Below, piece after piece: positions 45,334 to 54,364 of a DNA stretch of 64,000 nucleotides. This DNA is from Phycisphaerae bacterium (GTDB lineage Bacteria > Planctomycetota > Phycisphaerae > Phycisphaerales > UBA1924), in NCBI GenBank assembly GCA_022180725.1, contig BQMO01000011.1:1-64000 (forward strand), written 5' to 3'. The stretch's first letter is position 1. Every line of letters starts with the position of its first letter. Position numbers and translations under genes: made by a program. Below the pieces are notes generated by a model, which was not told the DNA's origin, searched no databases, and saw only the letters and a list, made by a program, of their open reading frames with translations.

Positions 45334-45416
45334 GGTACCCATCGGAGCGGGGTTGCGCGACTAGTCGCGGCCTCAGCGCCGGCACAGGGCCCTTACAGGC
45401 CCGGGGGACCACCGCC

Positions 45417-46328
45417 ATGGCCAAGACGTACGAAGAGTTCCTGAAGACGTTCAACGGGATTGAGTTGAAGGTCCGGGGTGTAGAGGACGCGGTTCAGCGA
45501 ACCAACTCGATCAGGAACAAGCAGGTGGACCTCGCGCTCCAGGCGGCGAAGGCCATCGGCGTGCGGGTGCGAGCGCTCCGTGAGGACGGGATGGTGGGCG
45601 TGAGCCTCGGGACGTTTGAAGGCGATGGTGAAATCAAGAAATGCGTGGCGCTGATCAAGTCCTCGCAAGCCACCTACGACTCGGCACAGAAGGCGATGGT
45701 GGAAGCCAAGACCACCACGCGCAAGGCGGCGATGACGGAACTGGCGTCGCTCAAAGCGGCCCTCACGACCGAGATCGCCGCGCGCAAGAAGGAAATCATC
45801 AAGTCCAAGTCGCTGCCGGACATGGAGAAACTGCTCGCGAGCGTGGGCGCGCTGGAGAAGCGGGCGACCGACGCCGGCGGCCGGGTCCCGGAGCCCGAGA
45901 ACTTCATGACATTCATCCAGCCCGAGATCGACAAGAGCAAAGGTGTGGCCGCGGAGGAGGAAGAGGATGAACTGCAGGAGCAGCGGCTGAACGAGCGCAT
46001 CGTGGCAACGCAGCGCAGCACGCTCATGGCGCAATACAAGATACTCGACGCCTCGGTTTCCAAGGCCCTCGAGGCGATGAAGGCCAACAAGGCCAGCGAC
46101 ATGCAGGCGCACGAGGCCGCGGCGACGAAGGCGCACGCGGATGTCAAGAGGATCGCCGATGAGTACACGGGGCTGCAGACGAAATGGAAGAACATCTATA
46201 TGGGGACGAAACCCGGGCCCAAGATCGACACCATGATCAACGAGATGAAGGCGGTGTACCCCAAGGCGAACGCGCTGCTGATCAAGATCCCGAAGGACTG
46301 GAAGCCCGCCGTGCCGGTCAAGAAATAG
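45417..46328 (+). CDS. hypothetical coiled-coil protein
   Basis: The product is 303 residues with no signal peptide. It is almost entirely charged helix, rich in Lys, Ala and Glu (AQKAMVEAKTTTRKAAMTEL; an EEEEDELQEQRLNER segment around residue 185; ALEAMKANKASDMQAHEAAA). Long coiled coils of this kind suggest a structural or scaffold protein in the cytoplasm. No known family was recognised. A consensus-like promoter lies upstream. The 250 bp after it hold no clear gene before the TPR gene at 46581. Confidence 0.6.
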   Translation: MAKTYEEFLKTFNGIELKVRGVEDAVQRTNSIRNKQVDLALQAAKAIGVRVRALREDGMVGVSLGTFEGDGEIKKCVALIKSSQATYDSAQKAMVEAKTTTRKAAMTELASLKAALTTEIAARKKEIIKSKSLPDMEKLLASVGALEKRATDAGGRVPEPENFMTFIQPEIDKSKGVAAEEEEDELQEQRLNERIVATQRSTLMAQYKILDASVSKALEAMKANKASDMQAHEAAATKAHADVKRIADEYTGLQTKWKNIYMGTKPGPKIDTMINEMKAVYPKANALLIKIPKDWKPAVPVKK

Positions 46329-46580
46329 TTGACGGGTTCAACGTACCCGCCATCCGTCTGAGTTTGGTTTGAGTGGACGGATGCTCCGTGATGGGTCCGT
46401 GTCCTCTCTCCGCCGTCCGCGGCGCATGCGGAATGGGGTTGTTCACGGCGGGCGACTGTCTGAGATGCAGGGCAGCGAAGTTGCGTTGGAGCGGCACGGG
46501 GGCTTCGATGCCCGACAGGCGAGCGTGGCGGCCGCACGGAAGTCGATGTACCGCTAACGTTGGCATTCGGAGGTGTCGAG

Positions 46581-47303
46581 TTGAGTGACGGGCTGGATAT
46601 GAAGCGGCGTCCGCACGAGGCCCCGTGCGATCCACCGGACCCGCCGGCGGCGAATGGGGAGGCGGCGGCCGCGCGAGCAGTAGCCGAGCGTGCGGCCGCG
46701 CTGGCGGGGGAGGGCAAGGTCGAGGAGGCGCGGAGTGAGTTCGCGCACGCGCTGGAGCAGGGCGGCGCGGATGTGCGCGTGCTCTTCCTGTGCTTTCAGT
46801 TTCATATCCGGATTGGGGAGTATGACGCGGCCGAGGCGTTTGCGCGACGGCGGCTCGCCGCGGTGGGGGAGGACACTGCTACGCCGCACACCGCCCGCGC
46901 GTACACGAACCTCGGCCTCGTCCTCCACTTCCGCGGCAACGATGCCGAGGCCAGAGCCGCGTTCGAGCGGGCGATCGACATCGACACGCGCCTCGGGTTC
47001 GAGTACGGCCTCGCGCGCGACCTCGGCAATCTCTCCCTCATCCCCGAAAAACTCGGCGACTTCGATCAGGCCGAATCGCTCCTCACCAAAGCGCTGGAGA
47101 TCGCTCAACGCATCGGCGCCGAGGACCTCGCCGCCACGAAGTACACCAACCTGGGCGACATCGCCCTGGCCCGAGGCCAACCCGAAGTGGCCCGCCACCA
47201 TTGGGCACACGCCCTCGCCATCTTCCAACGGCTCGGTCCGCGAAAGCACTTTGACGAGTATGCGGCCAAACTCGCAGCCCTCGATTCCCCTTCCTCCCCC
47301 TGA
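46581..47303 (+). CDS. TPR-repeat protein
   Basis: The product is 240 residues from a TTG at 46581, chosen because GGAGG (46570-46574) lies 6 nt upstream; an ATG at 46599 is the alternative. Residues about 35-230 are tetratricopeptide repeats: GKVEEARSEFAHALEQG, ARAYTNLGLVLHFRGNDAEA, LGNLSLIPEKLGDFDQAESL and KYTNLGDIALARGQPEVARH. The spacing of G, L and A matches the 34-residue TPR consensus. It is a protein-interaction scaffold of unknown partner. It lies 18 bp before the SDR gene, which has its own -10-like box. Confidence 0.75.
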   Translation: MSDGLDMKRRPHEAPCDPPDPPAANGEAAAARAVAERAAALAGEGKVEEARSEFAHALEQGGADVRVLFLCFQFHIRIGEYDAAEAFARRRLAAVGEDTATPHTARAYTNLGLVLHFRGNDAEARAAFERAIDIDTRLGFEYGLARDLGNLSLIPEKLGDFDQAESLLTKALEIAQRIGAEDLAATKYTNLGDIALARGQPEVARHHWAHALAIFQRLGPRKHFDEYAAKLAALDSPSSP

Positions 47304-47321
47304 GTTGCCGTACCCTCGAAC

Positions 47322-47999
47322 ATGCCCAATACGTATCTGATTACCGGCGCGAACCGCGGACTGGGACTGGAGTTTGTGAAGCAACTGGCCGCACGCGGGG
47401 ACCGAGTGCTCGCGGTGGTCCGCCGGGCGGAGCAGAGGGCGGGACTGAAGGGATTGGCGGCCCGGGTCTTCATCGCGGACGTGACCGACGCGGCGGGCGT
47501 GGCCGCGCTCGGTCGCGACCTCGCGGGCGAAGCGGTCGACGTGCTCATCAACAACGCGGGGGTGAGCAGCGAGAGCGCCACCCTGGCCAAGACGACGCCC
47601 GAGGAGATGGACCGGGTGTTCCGCGTGAACGCGACCTCGCCGCTGCTGGTCACGCGGGCGGCGTTGCCCGCGCTGCGTGCGGGGGGGCGGAAGGTGGTGG
47701 TGAATATCTCGAGCCAGTTGGCGAGCATCGCGAACAACACCGGCGGGTCGAGTTACGCCTACCGGGCGAGCAAGTGTGCCCTCAACATGCTCACGGTGTG
47801 CCTCGCCAACGAGTTTCGCGGCGAAGGGCTGGCGTTCGTGGCGATGCACCCGGGCTGGGTGAAGACCGACATGGGCGGGCCGAACGCGCCGATGCAGCCG
47901 AGCGACAGCATCGGGTGGATGGTGCGCACGATCGACGGAGTCTCCCTCGCCGACAGCGGGAAGTTTCTGAACTACGACGGCAAGCCGCTGCCCTGGTAA
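47322..47999 (+). CDS. short-chain dehydrogenase/reductase
   Basis: The product is 225 residues. It has a Rossmann fold with cofactor motif TGANRGLG (residues 8-15), NNAG (about 84) and catalytic Ser plus Tyr-x3-Lys in SSYAYRASKCALN (about 145-155). HPGWVKTDMGG is the usual post-catalytic loop. SDRs of this C-factor-like type oxidise or reduce an alcohol or carbonyl with NAD(P)H; the substrate is unknown. The ATG lies 5 nt after a TACCCT box with no Shine-Dalgarno site (leaderless pattern). It is convergent with the prepilin-like gene. Confidence 0.85.
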   Translation: MPNTYLITGANRGLGLEFVKQLAARGDRVLAVVRRAEQRAGLKGLAARVFIADVTDAAGVAALGRDLAGEAVDVLINNAGVSSESATLAKTTPEEMDRVFRVNATSPLLVTRAALPALRAGGRKVVVNISSQLASIANNTGGSSYAYRASKCALNMLTVCLANEFRGEGLAFVAMHPGWVKTDMGGPNAPMQPSDSIGWMVRTIDGVSLADSGKFLNYDGKPLPW

Positions 48000-48005
48000 C
48001 GCACG

Positions 48006-48794
48006 TTACGGCACGGCGAGGAACGAGTAGTCGTCGGTGGTGTTGAGGACGCCGATGGGGACGTGGACGCGGACGCGCACGTGCATATCGAGGAAGAGCA
48101 TCGAGGCCTCGACGCGGTCCTTGTGGAACCATCGCATCTGGCGGTCGCCTCCCTGCTGGTAGTTGTAGATGGTGTGGGTGGCGATGACCCAGGTCTTGAC
48201 CGGGTTGACGACCTGGGGCATGCGTCCGCCGCCGGCGGGCACGAGCGTGGGGAAGTTTTCGCCGTCAAGCGTGTGGTCGTTGAGGATGTAGGAACAGCCG
48301 ATGAAGTCGTACATGGAGTCGGCGCGGTCGAGGCCGGGGACGGGGATGCCGGTGTCGTTGGTGCCCTTGTCGCTCGGGGACTTGAACCAGGGGAGTTCGA
48401 GGGAGCCCGGCGTTTCGTCGTCGGGGTAGGCGGCGTCGGAGAGGTACTTGTTGAGGGGGCGCTTGGCGGCGCCGAGGGTGTTGATGCCGTAGAAGGGGAG
48501 GGTGCCGCACTTCCCGGCGAACAGCGAGCCGATGACGGCCTGTCCCCCGCCGGGGAGCGGCCCGAGCATCTGGGGGAGGCGGTCGGGAAAATCGTTGAGG
48601 TAAGCGGTAAGGCCGACGGCAATCTGCTGGAGGCGTCCGCCGCAGGCGGTGGCCCGAGCCGTGAGGCGCGCCTGACCAAGGGCGGGGAGGAGGAGGCCGA
48701 TGAGGAGCCCGATGATGGCGATCACGACGAGAAGTTCGATGAGGGTGAAGGCGATGGTGTTGGCGGCGTGATTGGTGCGTCGTCGCGGGTTCAT
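48006..48794 (-). CDS. type II-secretion/pilin-like protein with prepilin N-terminus
   Basis: The product is 262 residues. A basic leader [15 protein letters not shown] is followed by [20 protein letters not shown], the class III signal and hydrophobic helix of type IV prepilins and pseudopilins, with Glu at +5. The residue before Phe is Ala instead of the usual Gly, so cleavage by prepilin peptidase could be slow or shifted. The rest ([11 protein letters not shown] … [15 protein letters not shown]-type segments) resembles the large planctomycete family of secreted pseudopilin-like proteins. The processing enzyme may be the peptidase at 59502. Confidence 0.75.
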   Translation of the reverse strand: MNPRRRTNHAANTIAFTLIELLVVIAIIGLLIGLLLPALGQARLTARATACGGRLQQIAVGLTAYLNDFPDRLPQMLGPLPGGGQAVIGSLFAGKCGTLPFYGINTLGAAKRPLNKYLSDAAYPDDETPGSLELPWFKSPSDKGTNDTGIPVPGLDRADSMYDFIGCSYILNDHTLDGENFPTLVPAGGGRMPQVVNPVKTWVIATHTIYNYQQGGDRQMRWFHKDRVEASMLFLDMHVRVRVHVPIGVLNTTDDYSFLAVP

Positions 48795-48916
48795 GGTGGA
48801 TTATCGGCGGGGTCGCGTGGAGAGTGTACCGCGCAAGGGCGAAAGCCCACGAGGAACTGAATAGAGATGATGCGCTGTCCGCCCACCCCCCGGCCCCCTC
48901 CCTCCGGGAGGGGGAG

Positions 48917-49531
48917 TCAGAGGGGGTTCTGGAAGTGGGCGGTCTGGATCGGCGCGACGGCCTCGAGAATGTGCCAGAGGACCTCGGCGGGCGAGCCCAT
49001 GGCGTCGACCTCGGTGATGAGGGCGGGGTCGTAAAACTCGAGGACGGGGCGGGTTTCCTGCTCATAGACCTCGAAGCGGCGGCGGATGACGCCGTCCTTG
49101 GCGTCGTCGGCGCGGTTCTGCTTGAGGGCGCGCTTCTTCATGCGTTCGAAGAGGGCTTCGCGGTCCTTGCAGACGAGGTTGATGATCTTGAGGACGTTGA
49201 TGTACTTGTAGAGGAGTTTGGCCTGGGCGGGGTTGCGGGGCAGGCCGTCGAGCACGAGGAGGTCCTGGGCGGGCTTGAAGAGGCCGATGACGGTACTGGC
49301 GTAGGCGTGCTGGGACCAGATTTTAATGGTGACGTCGTCGGGGACGAGTTCGCCGCGGGAGGAGTATTGGTAGAAAAGTTTGCCGATGTCGCTGGTCATG
49401 TCGAGCGATCGGAAGATGGCGCCCGTGGACGAGTGGAAGAAGCCGGGGATGCGGGCGAGGATCTCGCCCTGCGTGCCCTTGCCGACGCCGGGGGGGCCGA
49501 AGAGGAGGATGGACTGATAGGGGCCGGCCAT
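48917..49531 (-). CDS. adenylate kinase-like nucleoside monophosphate kinase, copy 2
   Basis: The product is 204 residues. P-loop LLFGPPGVGKGTQG (residues 8-21), an NMP-binding part (FFHSSTGAIFRSLDM; GELVPDDVTIKIW) and LVLDGLPRNPAQA (usual GFPR is GLPR). It has a short lid region without zinc Cys residues. It would transfer phosphate from ATP to AMP or another NMP. It lies 36 bp after a paralogue on the same strand. The N-terminal motif differs from classical Adk (GAPGAGKGT), and Gly-Val in the loop may alter activity, so one copy may have a special role. Confidence 0.85.
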   Translation of the reverse strand: MAGPYQSILLFGPPGVGKGTQGEILARIPGFFHSSTGAIFRSLDMTSDIGKLFYQYSSRGELVPDDVTIKIWSQHAYASTVIGLFKPAQDLLVLDGLPRNPAQAKLLYKYINVLKIINLVCKDREALFERMKKRALKQNRADDAKDGVIRRRFEVYEQETRPVLEFYDPALITEVDAMGSPAEVLWHILEAVAPIQTAHFQNPL

Positions 49532-49567
49532 GGTCGGGTTCGATGGAGATGGGGACGCGAGGCGGGG

Positions 49568-50284
49568 TTATTTTCGAGGGGCTTTGCGTGGCCGCGCCGC
49601 CGAGCCCGCGCGGCGGACGGGCGCCGGGTGGACGCCGTTGGATGGAGCGGGCGCGGCGATCTTCTCGCCCGTGATCGGGTTGTTGAAGTGACGTTCCTGC
49701 GTGGGCACGACGTGCTCGAGGATGTGCTCGAGGACGCGCGCGGGCGATCCGGTCGCGTCGACCTCGCGGATGATCGACGCGGGGTAATAGTCGAGGACGG
49801 GGAAGGTCTCCCGCTCGTACACCTCCCAGCGCTTGCGGATGACGTCTTCCTTGGCGTCGTCGATGCGGTTCTCCTTGAGGGCCCGTCGGCGGAGGCGCTG
49901 GATCATTTCCTCCTTGTTCGGGCAGACCAGGTGGATGATCTGGAGCACGTTGATGTGCTTCTCAAGGAGTTTGGCCTGGTGGACGTTCCGCGGGATGCCG
50001 TCGAGGACGAGGAGGTCGGCGCGGGGCTTGTAATCGCTGAGCACGGTGCGGGCGTGCATGTTCTGGTGCCACATCTTGACGGTGACGTCGTCGGGGACGA
50101 GCAGGCCCTTGGAGGAATACTGCACGAACGTCTTGCCGAGGTCGCTGGCCATGTCGAGGGTGCGGAAGACCTCGCCGCAGGAGAGGTGGTAGAACCCGGG
50201 GATCTGACCGAGGATTTTGCCCTGGGTGCCTTTGCCCGCGCCGGGGGCGCCGAAGAGCAGAATGGTCTGAAAGCGTGAGGTCAT
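49568..50284 (-). CDS. adenylate kinase-like nucleoside monophosphate kinase, copy 1
   Basis: The product is 238 residues. P-loop LLFGAPGAGKGTQG matches classical adenylate kinase. Further blocks are FYHLSCGEVFRTLDMASDLG, GLLVPDDVTVKMW and LVLDGIPRNVHQAK, with lid Arg residues in RRRALKENRIDDAKED. After the kinase fold a 30-residue basic tail (RRAGSAARPRKAPRK) is present that copy 2 lacks. The two genes are about equally diverged along their length, indicating an old duplication. This copy is the better candidate for the main Adk. Confidence 0.88.
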   Translation of the reverse strand: MTSRFQTILLFGAPGAGKGTQGKILGQIPGFYHLSCGEVFRTLDMASDLGKTFVQYSSKGLLVPDDVTVKMWHQNMHARTVLSDYKPRADLLVLDGIPRNVHQAKLLEKHINVLQIIHLVCPNKEEMIQRLRRRALKENRIDDAKEDVIRKRWEVYERETFPVLDYYPASIIREVDATGSPARVLEHILEHVVPTQERHFNNPITGEKIAAPAPSNGVHPAPVRRAGSAARPRKAPRK

Positions 50285-50341
50285 GGAGGAGACTCCGGGC
50301 GCGAGGCTGTCGTGTCGGAATCATAGCGGAGGATCGTCGGC

Positions 50342-50593
50342 TTACGCCGCGGCCCGACGATCGTCGGCTTCCTGCGGGGTCGTCGGAGGCGCGTCGTGGT
50401 AGACGTGTCCGTTCTCGGCGAGGCGGCGCAGACGCTCCATCTGTTCGGCCCGCAACTGGGCGACGCGGACGCGGAGGTCGTGCACAAACGTGTCTCGTCC
50501 GACCGCGGAGGCGAGCACCTGGAGGATGGCCATCGCCGTGACTACGGCGATGACGGCCAGGACGACCCAGACTGGCCCGGAGAGCGCTGCCAT
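50342..50593 (-). CDS. small single-pass membrane protein
   Basis: The product is 83 residues from the ATG at 50593. An N-terminal transmembrane segment (VWVVLAVIAVVTAMAILQVL) is followed by a charged helix (HDLRVRVAQLRAEQMERLRR) and an Ala/Asp-rich end. There is no clear ribosome site, and an upstream in-frame start is possible. It is divergent from the large gene at 50649. Function unknown. Confidence 0.5.
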   Translation of the reverse strand: MAALSGPVWVVLAVIAVVTAMAILQVLASAVGRDTFVHDLRVRVAQLRAEQMERLRRLAENGHVYHDAPPTTPQEADDRRAAA

Positions 50594-50636
50594 GAAAAGA
50601 AGAATCGGGCCGTGAAACCTCGGCCTTGACACCCGG

Positions 50637-50642
50637 TAGAAT
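50637..50642 (+). promoter_or_regulatory. -10 box of a leaderless promoter for the gene at 50649
   Basis: TAGAAT ends 6 nt before the GTG at 50649, with no Shine-Dalgarno sequence between. TTGACA occurs at 50626-50631, too close to serve as the -35 of this box, so it is probably coincidental or part of another promoter. Confidence 0.45.
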
Positions 50643-50648
50643 CCCACC

Positions 50649-53207
50649 GTGAAGGCTTGGTCCGTGAATATCGAGGGGGACGCTCGCCCGACGCCATTTC
50701 GGGTGATGTGGGCCTTCCTGGCCATGCTGGCGTTGGCATCGGGGGCGTCGGCGCAGGCCGTGCCTCCCACGTCCGCCGCCGGGTTCTCGGTCGGGGAGGT
50801 GTCGATAACGGCGGACCGATTTGGCGTGGGGGATATTTCGCGGCGTGGAGATTGGGTGGGCGTACGGCTGGTGCTGAAGGACAACACGTCTCGGCAGCGG
50901 TCGGTGCTGATCCGCGTGGCGTCGCTCGATCCCGACGGCGATCAGCCGACGTATGAGCTTGAGCGCACGCTGAACCCCGGGGTGGAGCAGAAGGAGTGGG
51001 TGTACGTGCGCCTGCCGTTCCGCTTCACGAGCGAGGACGCGCTGGTGGTGTCGATCTACGAGGCGGTGGTGGACGACGCGACACGTCGGTTGGTGGCCGG
51101 GCGGCTGCTCGCGCGGCGGGCGGTGACCCCGAACAAGGGCAGCCTGCGGGTCGAGAGTGAGGGGCTGATCGGGGTGGTAGGGTCGCGGGCGCTGGGGCTG
51201 CTGAAGTATCAGCACGAGGCGACGGACGCGGAGCAATCGAACACGGACACCTGGCACCCGCTGGGGCACGAGCGGTCGCGGATCGTGACGGGGATCACGG
51301 CGCTGGACCTGCCGGACCGGTGGATGGGGCTGGCGTCGCTGGATGCGCTGGTGTGGGCGGTGGAGGATTCGGGGCAGTGGAACCCGACGCAGTTGACGGG
51401 GGAGCGGGCGCGGGCGGTGCGGGAGTGGGTGGAGCGGGGCGGGCACTTCATCATCATCCTGCCGCGCGTCGGGCAGACGTGGTCGGACCCGACGAGCAAT
51501 GAGTTGCACGACCTGATGCCGGTGGTGGCGGTGCAGCGGAACGAGAATGTGGACCTGGGGCCGTATCGCCCGCTGATCAACGCGCGGGAGCGGCGGACGG
51601 GGGCGGCTTGGCCGCGGTCGGGGGTAGTGCACACGTTCCGTCGAATCCCGGAGGCGGGGGCGGCGGATGCGATGGAGATCCTGAACGGCCCGGACGGGCG
51701 ATGCGTGGTGGTGCGTCGGCTGGTGGGGGCGGGCGCGGTGACGCTGGTCGGGCTGGACTTGAACCAGACAGCCCTGTCGCAGGGTGACCTGATCGACGCG
51801 GAAGTGTTCTGGCACCGGGTGCTGGGGCGGCGCGGGCGGTTGACGGAAGTGCTCCGCGACGGCCCCGGGCGGCGATTGGGCGTGTCGCGGACGCCCTGGC
51901 CGTACGACGACGACATCGGCGGGCAGATCGTGCAGGGAGGGCGCGCGGCGGTGGGGGTGTTGGCGGGTTTCGTGATGTTCGTGGCGTACTGGCTGGTGGC
52001 CGGACCGCTGGGGTTCATGGTGCTCCGGTCGCGCGGGCAGCACAAGCACGCGTGGGTGGGTTTTGTCGGCGTGACGCTGGTGTTTACGGGGTTGGCATGG
52101 GGGGGGGCGAGCCTGCTGAGGCCGGGCAAGGTCGAGGGGCGGCACCTCACGATATTGGATCATGTGTACGGGCAGCCGACGCAGCGGGCACGCACCTGGG
52201 CGAGCATTCTGATTCCGTGGTACGGGACGGCACAGATCGAGGTTGGGGAACGGAACGCGGAACGCAGCCTGAACGCGATCGTGGCGTGGGACTCGCCGAA
52301 GGACGATTCATCGTGGTCGGGCTTTCCCGATTCGCGCGGGTACGTGATCGACACGCGCAAGCCGGATGCGATCGAAGTGCCGACGCGCTCGACGTCCAAG
52401 GTCATCCAGGCGGATTGGGCGGGCGGGCCGCGGTGGAAGATGCCGATCCCTACGGCGGCGGATGGGGCGGGGAGCGGCGTGCTGACGGTGAACCAGGACT
52501 GGACACGCGGTTCGAACACGCCGCTGGTGACGGGGATGCTGGTGCATGATCTCCCCGGGACCTTGCGGGACGTGACGCTGATCGTGGTCCGGCGACAGAC
52601 GCCGCTGCGCGATGTGCGGGCGGACCTGGCGGCGCTGGAGACGGCGCCGCTGGTGGTGGCGAACGCGTTCTCGCTGGCGTCGTGGGAGCCGAAGGTGCCG
52701 CTGGACCTTGGGGCGAAGACGACGGTGCCGGCGGGGCAGACCGGGGATGGGGCCGCTCTTGTGCAGTGGCTGAACAGCCTGAAGCCGTCATTCTCGGGCA
52801 CGATGTACCCGGGGATGGTCCCCGAGGTGACGGCGGACACGGCGCGGCTGACGGATCGGTTGACGGCGCTGGCGGTGTTTCCGTACCTGCCGCCGCCGGA
52901 CCTGGAAGGCGGGACGACCAACGAGTACGCGGCGCAACGGAAGAGCACGCACGGATGGGACCTGGGGCGCTGGTTCACGCAGCCGTGCGTGATCATCATC
53001 GGGCACCTCGGGGGGGCAAGGTCGGATTCGGTGGAGTGCCCGGTGCCGATCCGCGTCGATGGGGAGGAGTTTCCGTTGACGGGACGGACGGTGGTGCGGT
53101 GGGTGTATCCGTTGCCGACCAACCCGCCGGCGTTCCCGATGCCCGACGGGGCGGACCCGACCCTGCCCGAGCCGACACCATCCGCGTCGAACGGGGGTGA
53201 GGGATGA
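50649..53207 (+). CDS. large exported membrane protein of unknown function
   Basis: The product is 852 residues. The start is the GTG at 50649 (leaderless box), with an ATG at 50706 as alternative; both give a signal peptide (MWAFLAMLALASGASAQ). Residues about 40-420 are extracytoplasmic and strand-rich, with a segment (WVERGGHFIIILPRVGQTW) resembling the class I glutamine-amidotransferase-like fold of some planctomycete surface proteins. Two transmembrane segments lie at about 435-490 (GVLAGFVMFVAYWLVAGPLG; FVGVTLVFTGLAWGGASLL), followed by a long second soluble part. The ABC ATPase gene begins 82 bp downstream, so the pair may form a transport or gliding-type complex; this is inferred from proximity only. 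Confidence 0.65.
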   Translation: MKAWSVNIEGDARPTPFRVMWAFLAMLALASGASAQAVPPTSAAGFSVGEVSITADRFGVGDISRRGDWVGVRLVLKDNTSRQRSVLIRVASLDPDGDQPTYELERTLNPGVEQKEWVYVRLPFRFTSEDALVVSIYEAVVDDATRRLVAGRLLARRAVTPNKGSLRVESEGLIGVVGSRALGLLKYQHEATDAEQSNTDTWHPLGHERSRIVTGITALDLPDRWMGLASLDALVWAVEDSGQWNPTQLTGERARAVREWVERGGHFIIILPRVGQTWSDPTSNELHDLMPVVAVQRNENVDLGPYRPLINARERRTGAAWPRSGVVHTFRRIPEAGAADAMEILNGPDGRCVVVRRLVGAGAVTLVGLDLNQTALSQGDLIDAEVFWHRVLGRRGRLTEVLRDGPGRRLGVSRTPWPYDDDIGGQIVQGGRAAVGVLAGFVMFVAYWLVAGPLGFMVLRSRGQHKHAWVGFVGVTLVFTGLAWGGASLLRPGKVEGRHLTILDHVYGQPTQRARTWASILIPWYGTAQIEVGERNAERSLNAIVAWDSPKDDSSWSGFPDSRGYVIDTRKPDAIEVPTRSTSKVIQADWAGGPRWKMPIPTAADGAGSGVLTVNQDWTRGSNTPLVTGMLVHDLPGTLRDVTLIVVRRQTPLRDVRADLAALETAPLVVANAFSLASWEPKVPLDLGAKTTVPAGQTGDGAALVQWLNSLKPSFSGTMYPGMVPEVTADTARLTDRLTALAVFPYLPPPDLEGGTTNEYAAQRKSTHGWDLGRWFTQPCVIIIGHLGGARSDSVECPVPIRVDGEEFPLTGRTVVRWVYPLPTNPPAFPMPDGADPTLPEPTPSASNGGEG

Positions 53208-53289
53208 GGCGTCCCCGGCGCGCCGGACGGCGGTATTGTTCAGGCCCCCGGAGCGTGCGCCGTCGCGGCCGCGCGAGGAGAATCGTCGC

Positions 53290-54258
53290 GTGCCGATGAT
53301 CGAGACCATCAACCTGACGAAGCGTTACGGGGAACTCGTGGCGCTGAACAATCTGAACCTGACGATCAACGAGGGGGATTGCTTCGGATTCATCGGGCCG
53401 AACGGGGCCGGGAAGACGACGACGATCAAGATCCTCGCGACGCTGCTGAAGCCCAGCAGCGGACAGGCGAACGTGGCGGGGCTGACGATCGGGTACCAGA
53501 ACAGGCAGATCCGCCCGATGATCGGGTACGTGCCGGACTTCATGGGCGCGTACGAGGACATGGTGGTGACGGAGTACCTGGAGTTTTTCGCGGCGGCGTA
53601 CGGGATCCACGGCCCGCAGCGGCGGAAGGTCGTGACGGACGTCTTGGAGTTGACGGACCTGACGTACAAGGCGACGGCGGAGGTGAACTCGCTGAGCCGC
53701 GGCATGCAGCAGCGGCTGAGCGTGGCGCGGGTGCTGCTGCACGATCCGAAAGTGCTGCTGATGGACGAGCCGGCGAGCGGGCTGGACCCGCGGGCCCGCA
53801 TCGAGATGCGCGAGTTGCTGAAGGAACTGCGGCGGATGGGGAAGACGATCCTGATCTCGAGCCACATCCTGCCGGAGTTGGCGGAGTTGTGCAACGTGGT
53901 GGGGATCATCGAGCGGGGGCAGTTGCTCTTCAACGGGACGGTGGAGGAGATTCTTCGGCGGGCGAAACTGGGGCACGTGCTGCACGTGGGCGTGACCGAG
54001 CGCGTGGAGCAGGCCGCCCAACTGCTCGCCAAGATCACCGGGGTGCGCAAGGTGACGATCGCCCCTGACGACGCGAGCACGCTGAACGGCAAGGGGGGCA
54101 GGGTGCTCCACCTTCAGTTCGACGACGCCCCGGGCGTCGCGTACACGGACATTCCCAACGTCCTGGTCAACAACGGGTTCCGGATGACCAAGTTCACCGA
54201 GGAGCCGGTGAACCTGGAGACGGCCTTCATGCGGCTCACCAAGGGCCTGGTGCAGTAA
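53290..54258 (+). CDS. ABC transporter ATP-binding protein
   Basis: The product is 322 residues from a GTG at 53290, 9 nt after GAGGAG; an ATG at 53296 is further from that site. It has a complete ABC cassette: Walker A GPNGAGKTTT, signature LSRGMQQRLSVARVL, Walker B VLLMDEPASGLDPRAR and H-loop ISSHILPELAE. The form SRGMQQR and the C-terminal extension of about 90 residues are typical of ABC-2-type exporters (gliding/drug/polysaccharide type). The matching ABC-2 permease is not adjacent; the membrane protein just upstream (50649) is a candidate partner. Confidence 0.92.
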   Translation: MPMIETINLTKRYGELVALNNLNLTINEGDCFGFIGPNGAGKTTTIKILATLLKPSSGQANVAGLTIGYQNRQIRPMIGYVPDFMGAYEDMVVTEYLEFFAAAYGIHGPQRRKVVTDVLELTDLTYKATAEVNSLSRGMQQRLSVARVLLHDPKVLLMDEPASGLDPRARIEMRELLKELRRMGKTILISSHILPELAELCNVVGIIERGQLLFNGTVEEILRRAKLGHVLHVGVTERVEQAAQLLAKITGVRKVTIAPDDASTLNGKGGRVLHLQFDDAPGVAYTDIPNVLVNNGFRMTKFTEEPVNLETAFMRLTKGLVQ

Positions 54259-54364
54259 ACCGGCTACGACCCGTCCGCGCGTGCTATCCCCGCGTCAAAT
54301 CGCGGCGGAATCGCCGGCGGTCAGCATCCGTACACTTCCAGACACCCTTTTCCGGGAGACATGC

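Noticed and set aside
50626-50642. TTGACA/TAGAAT as a normal -35/-10 pair
   Set aside because: The spacing is only 5 bp; only the TAGAAT box was kept, as a leaderless -10.
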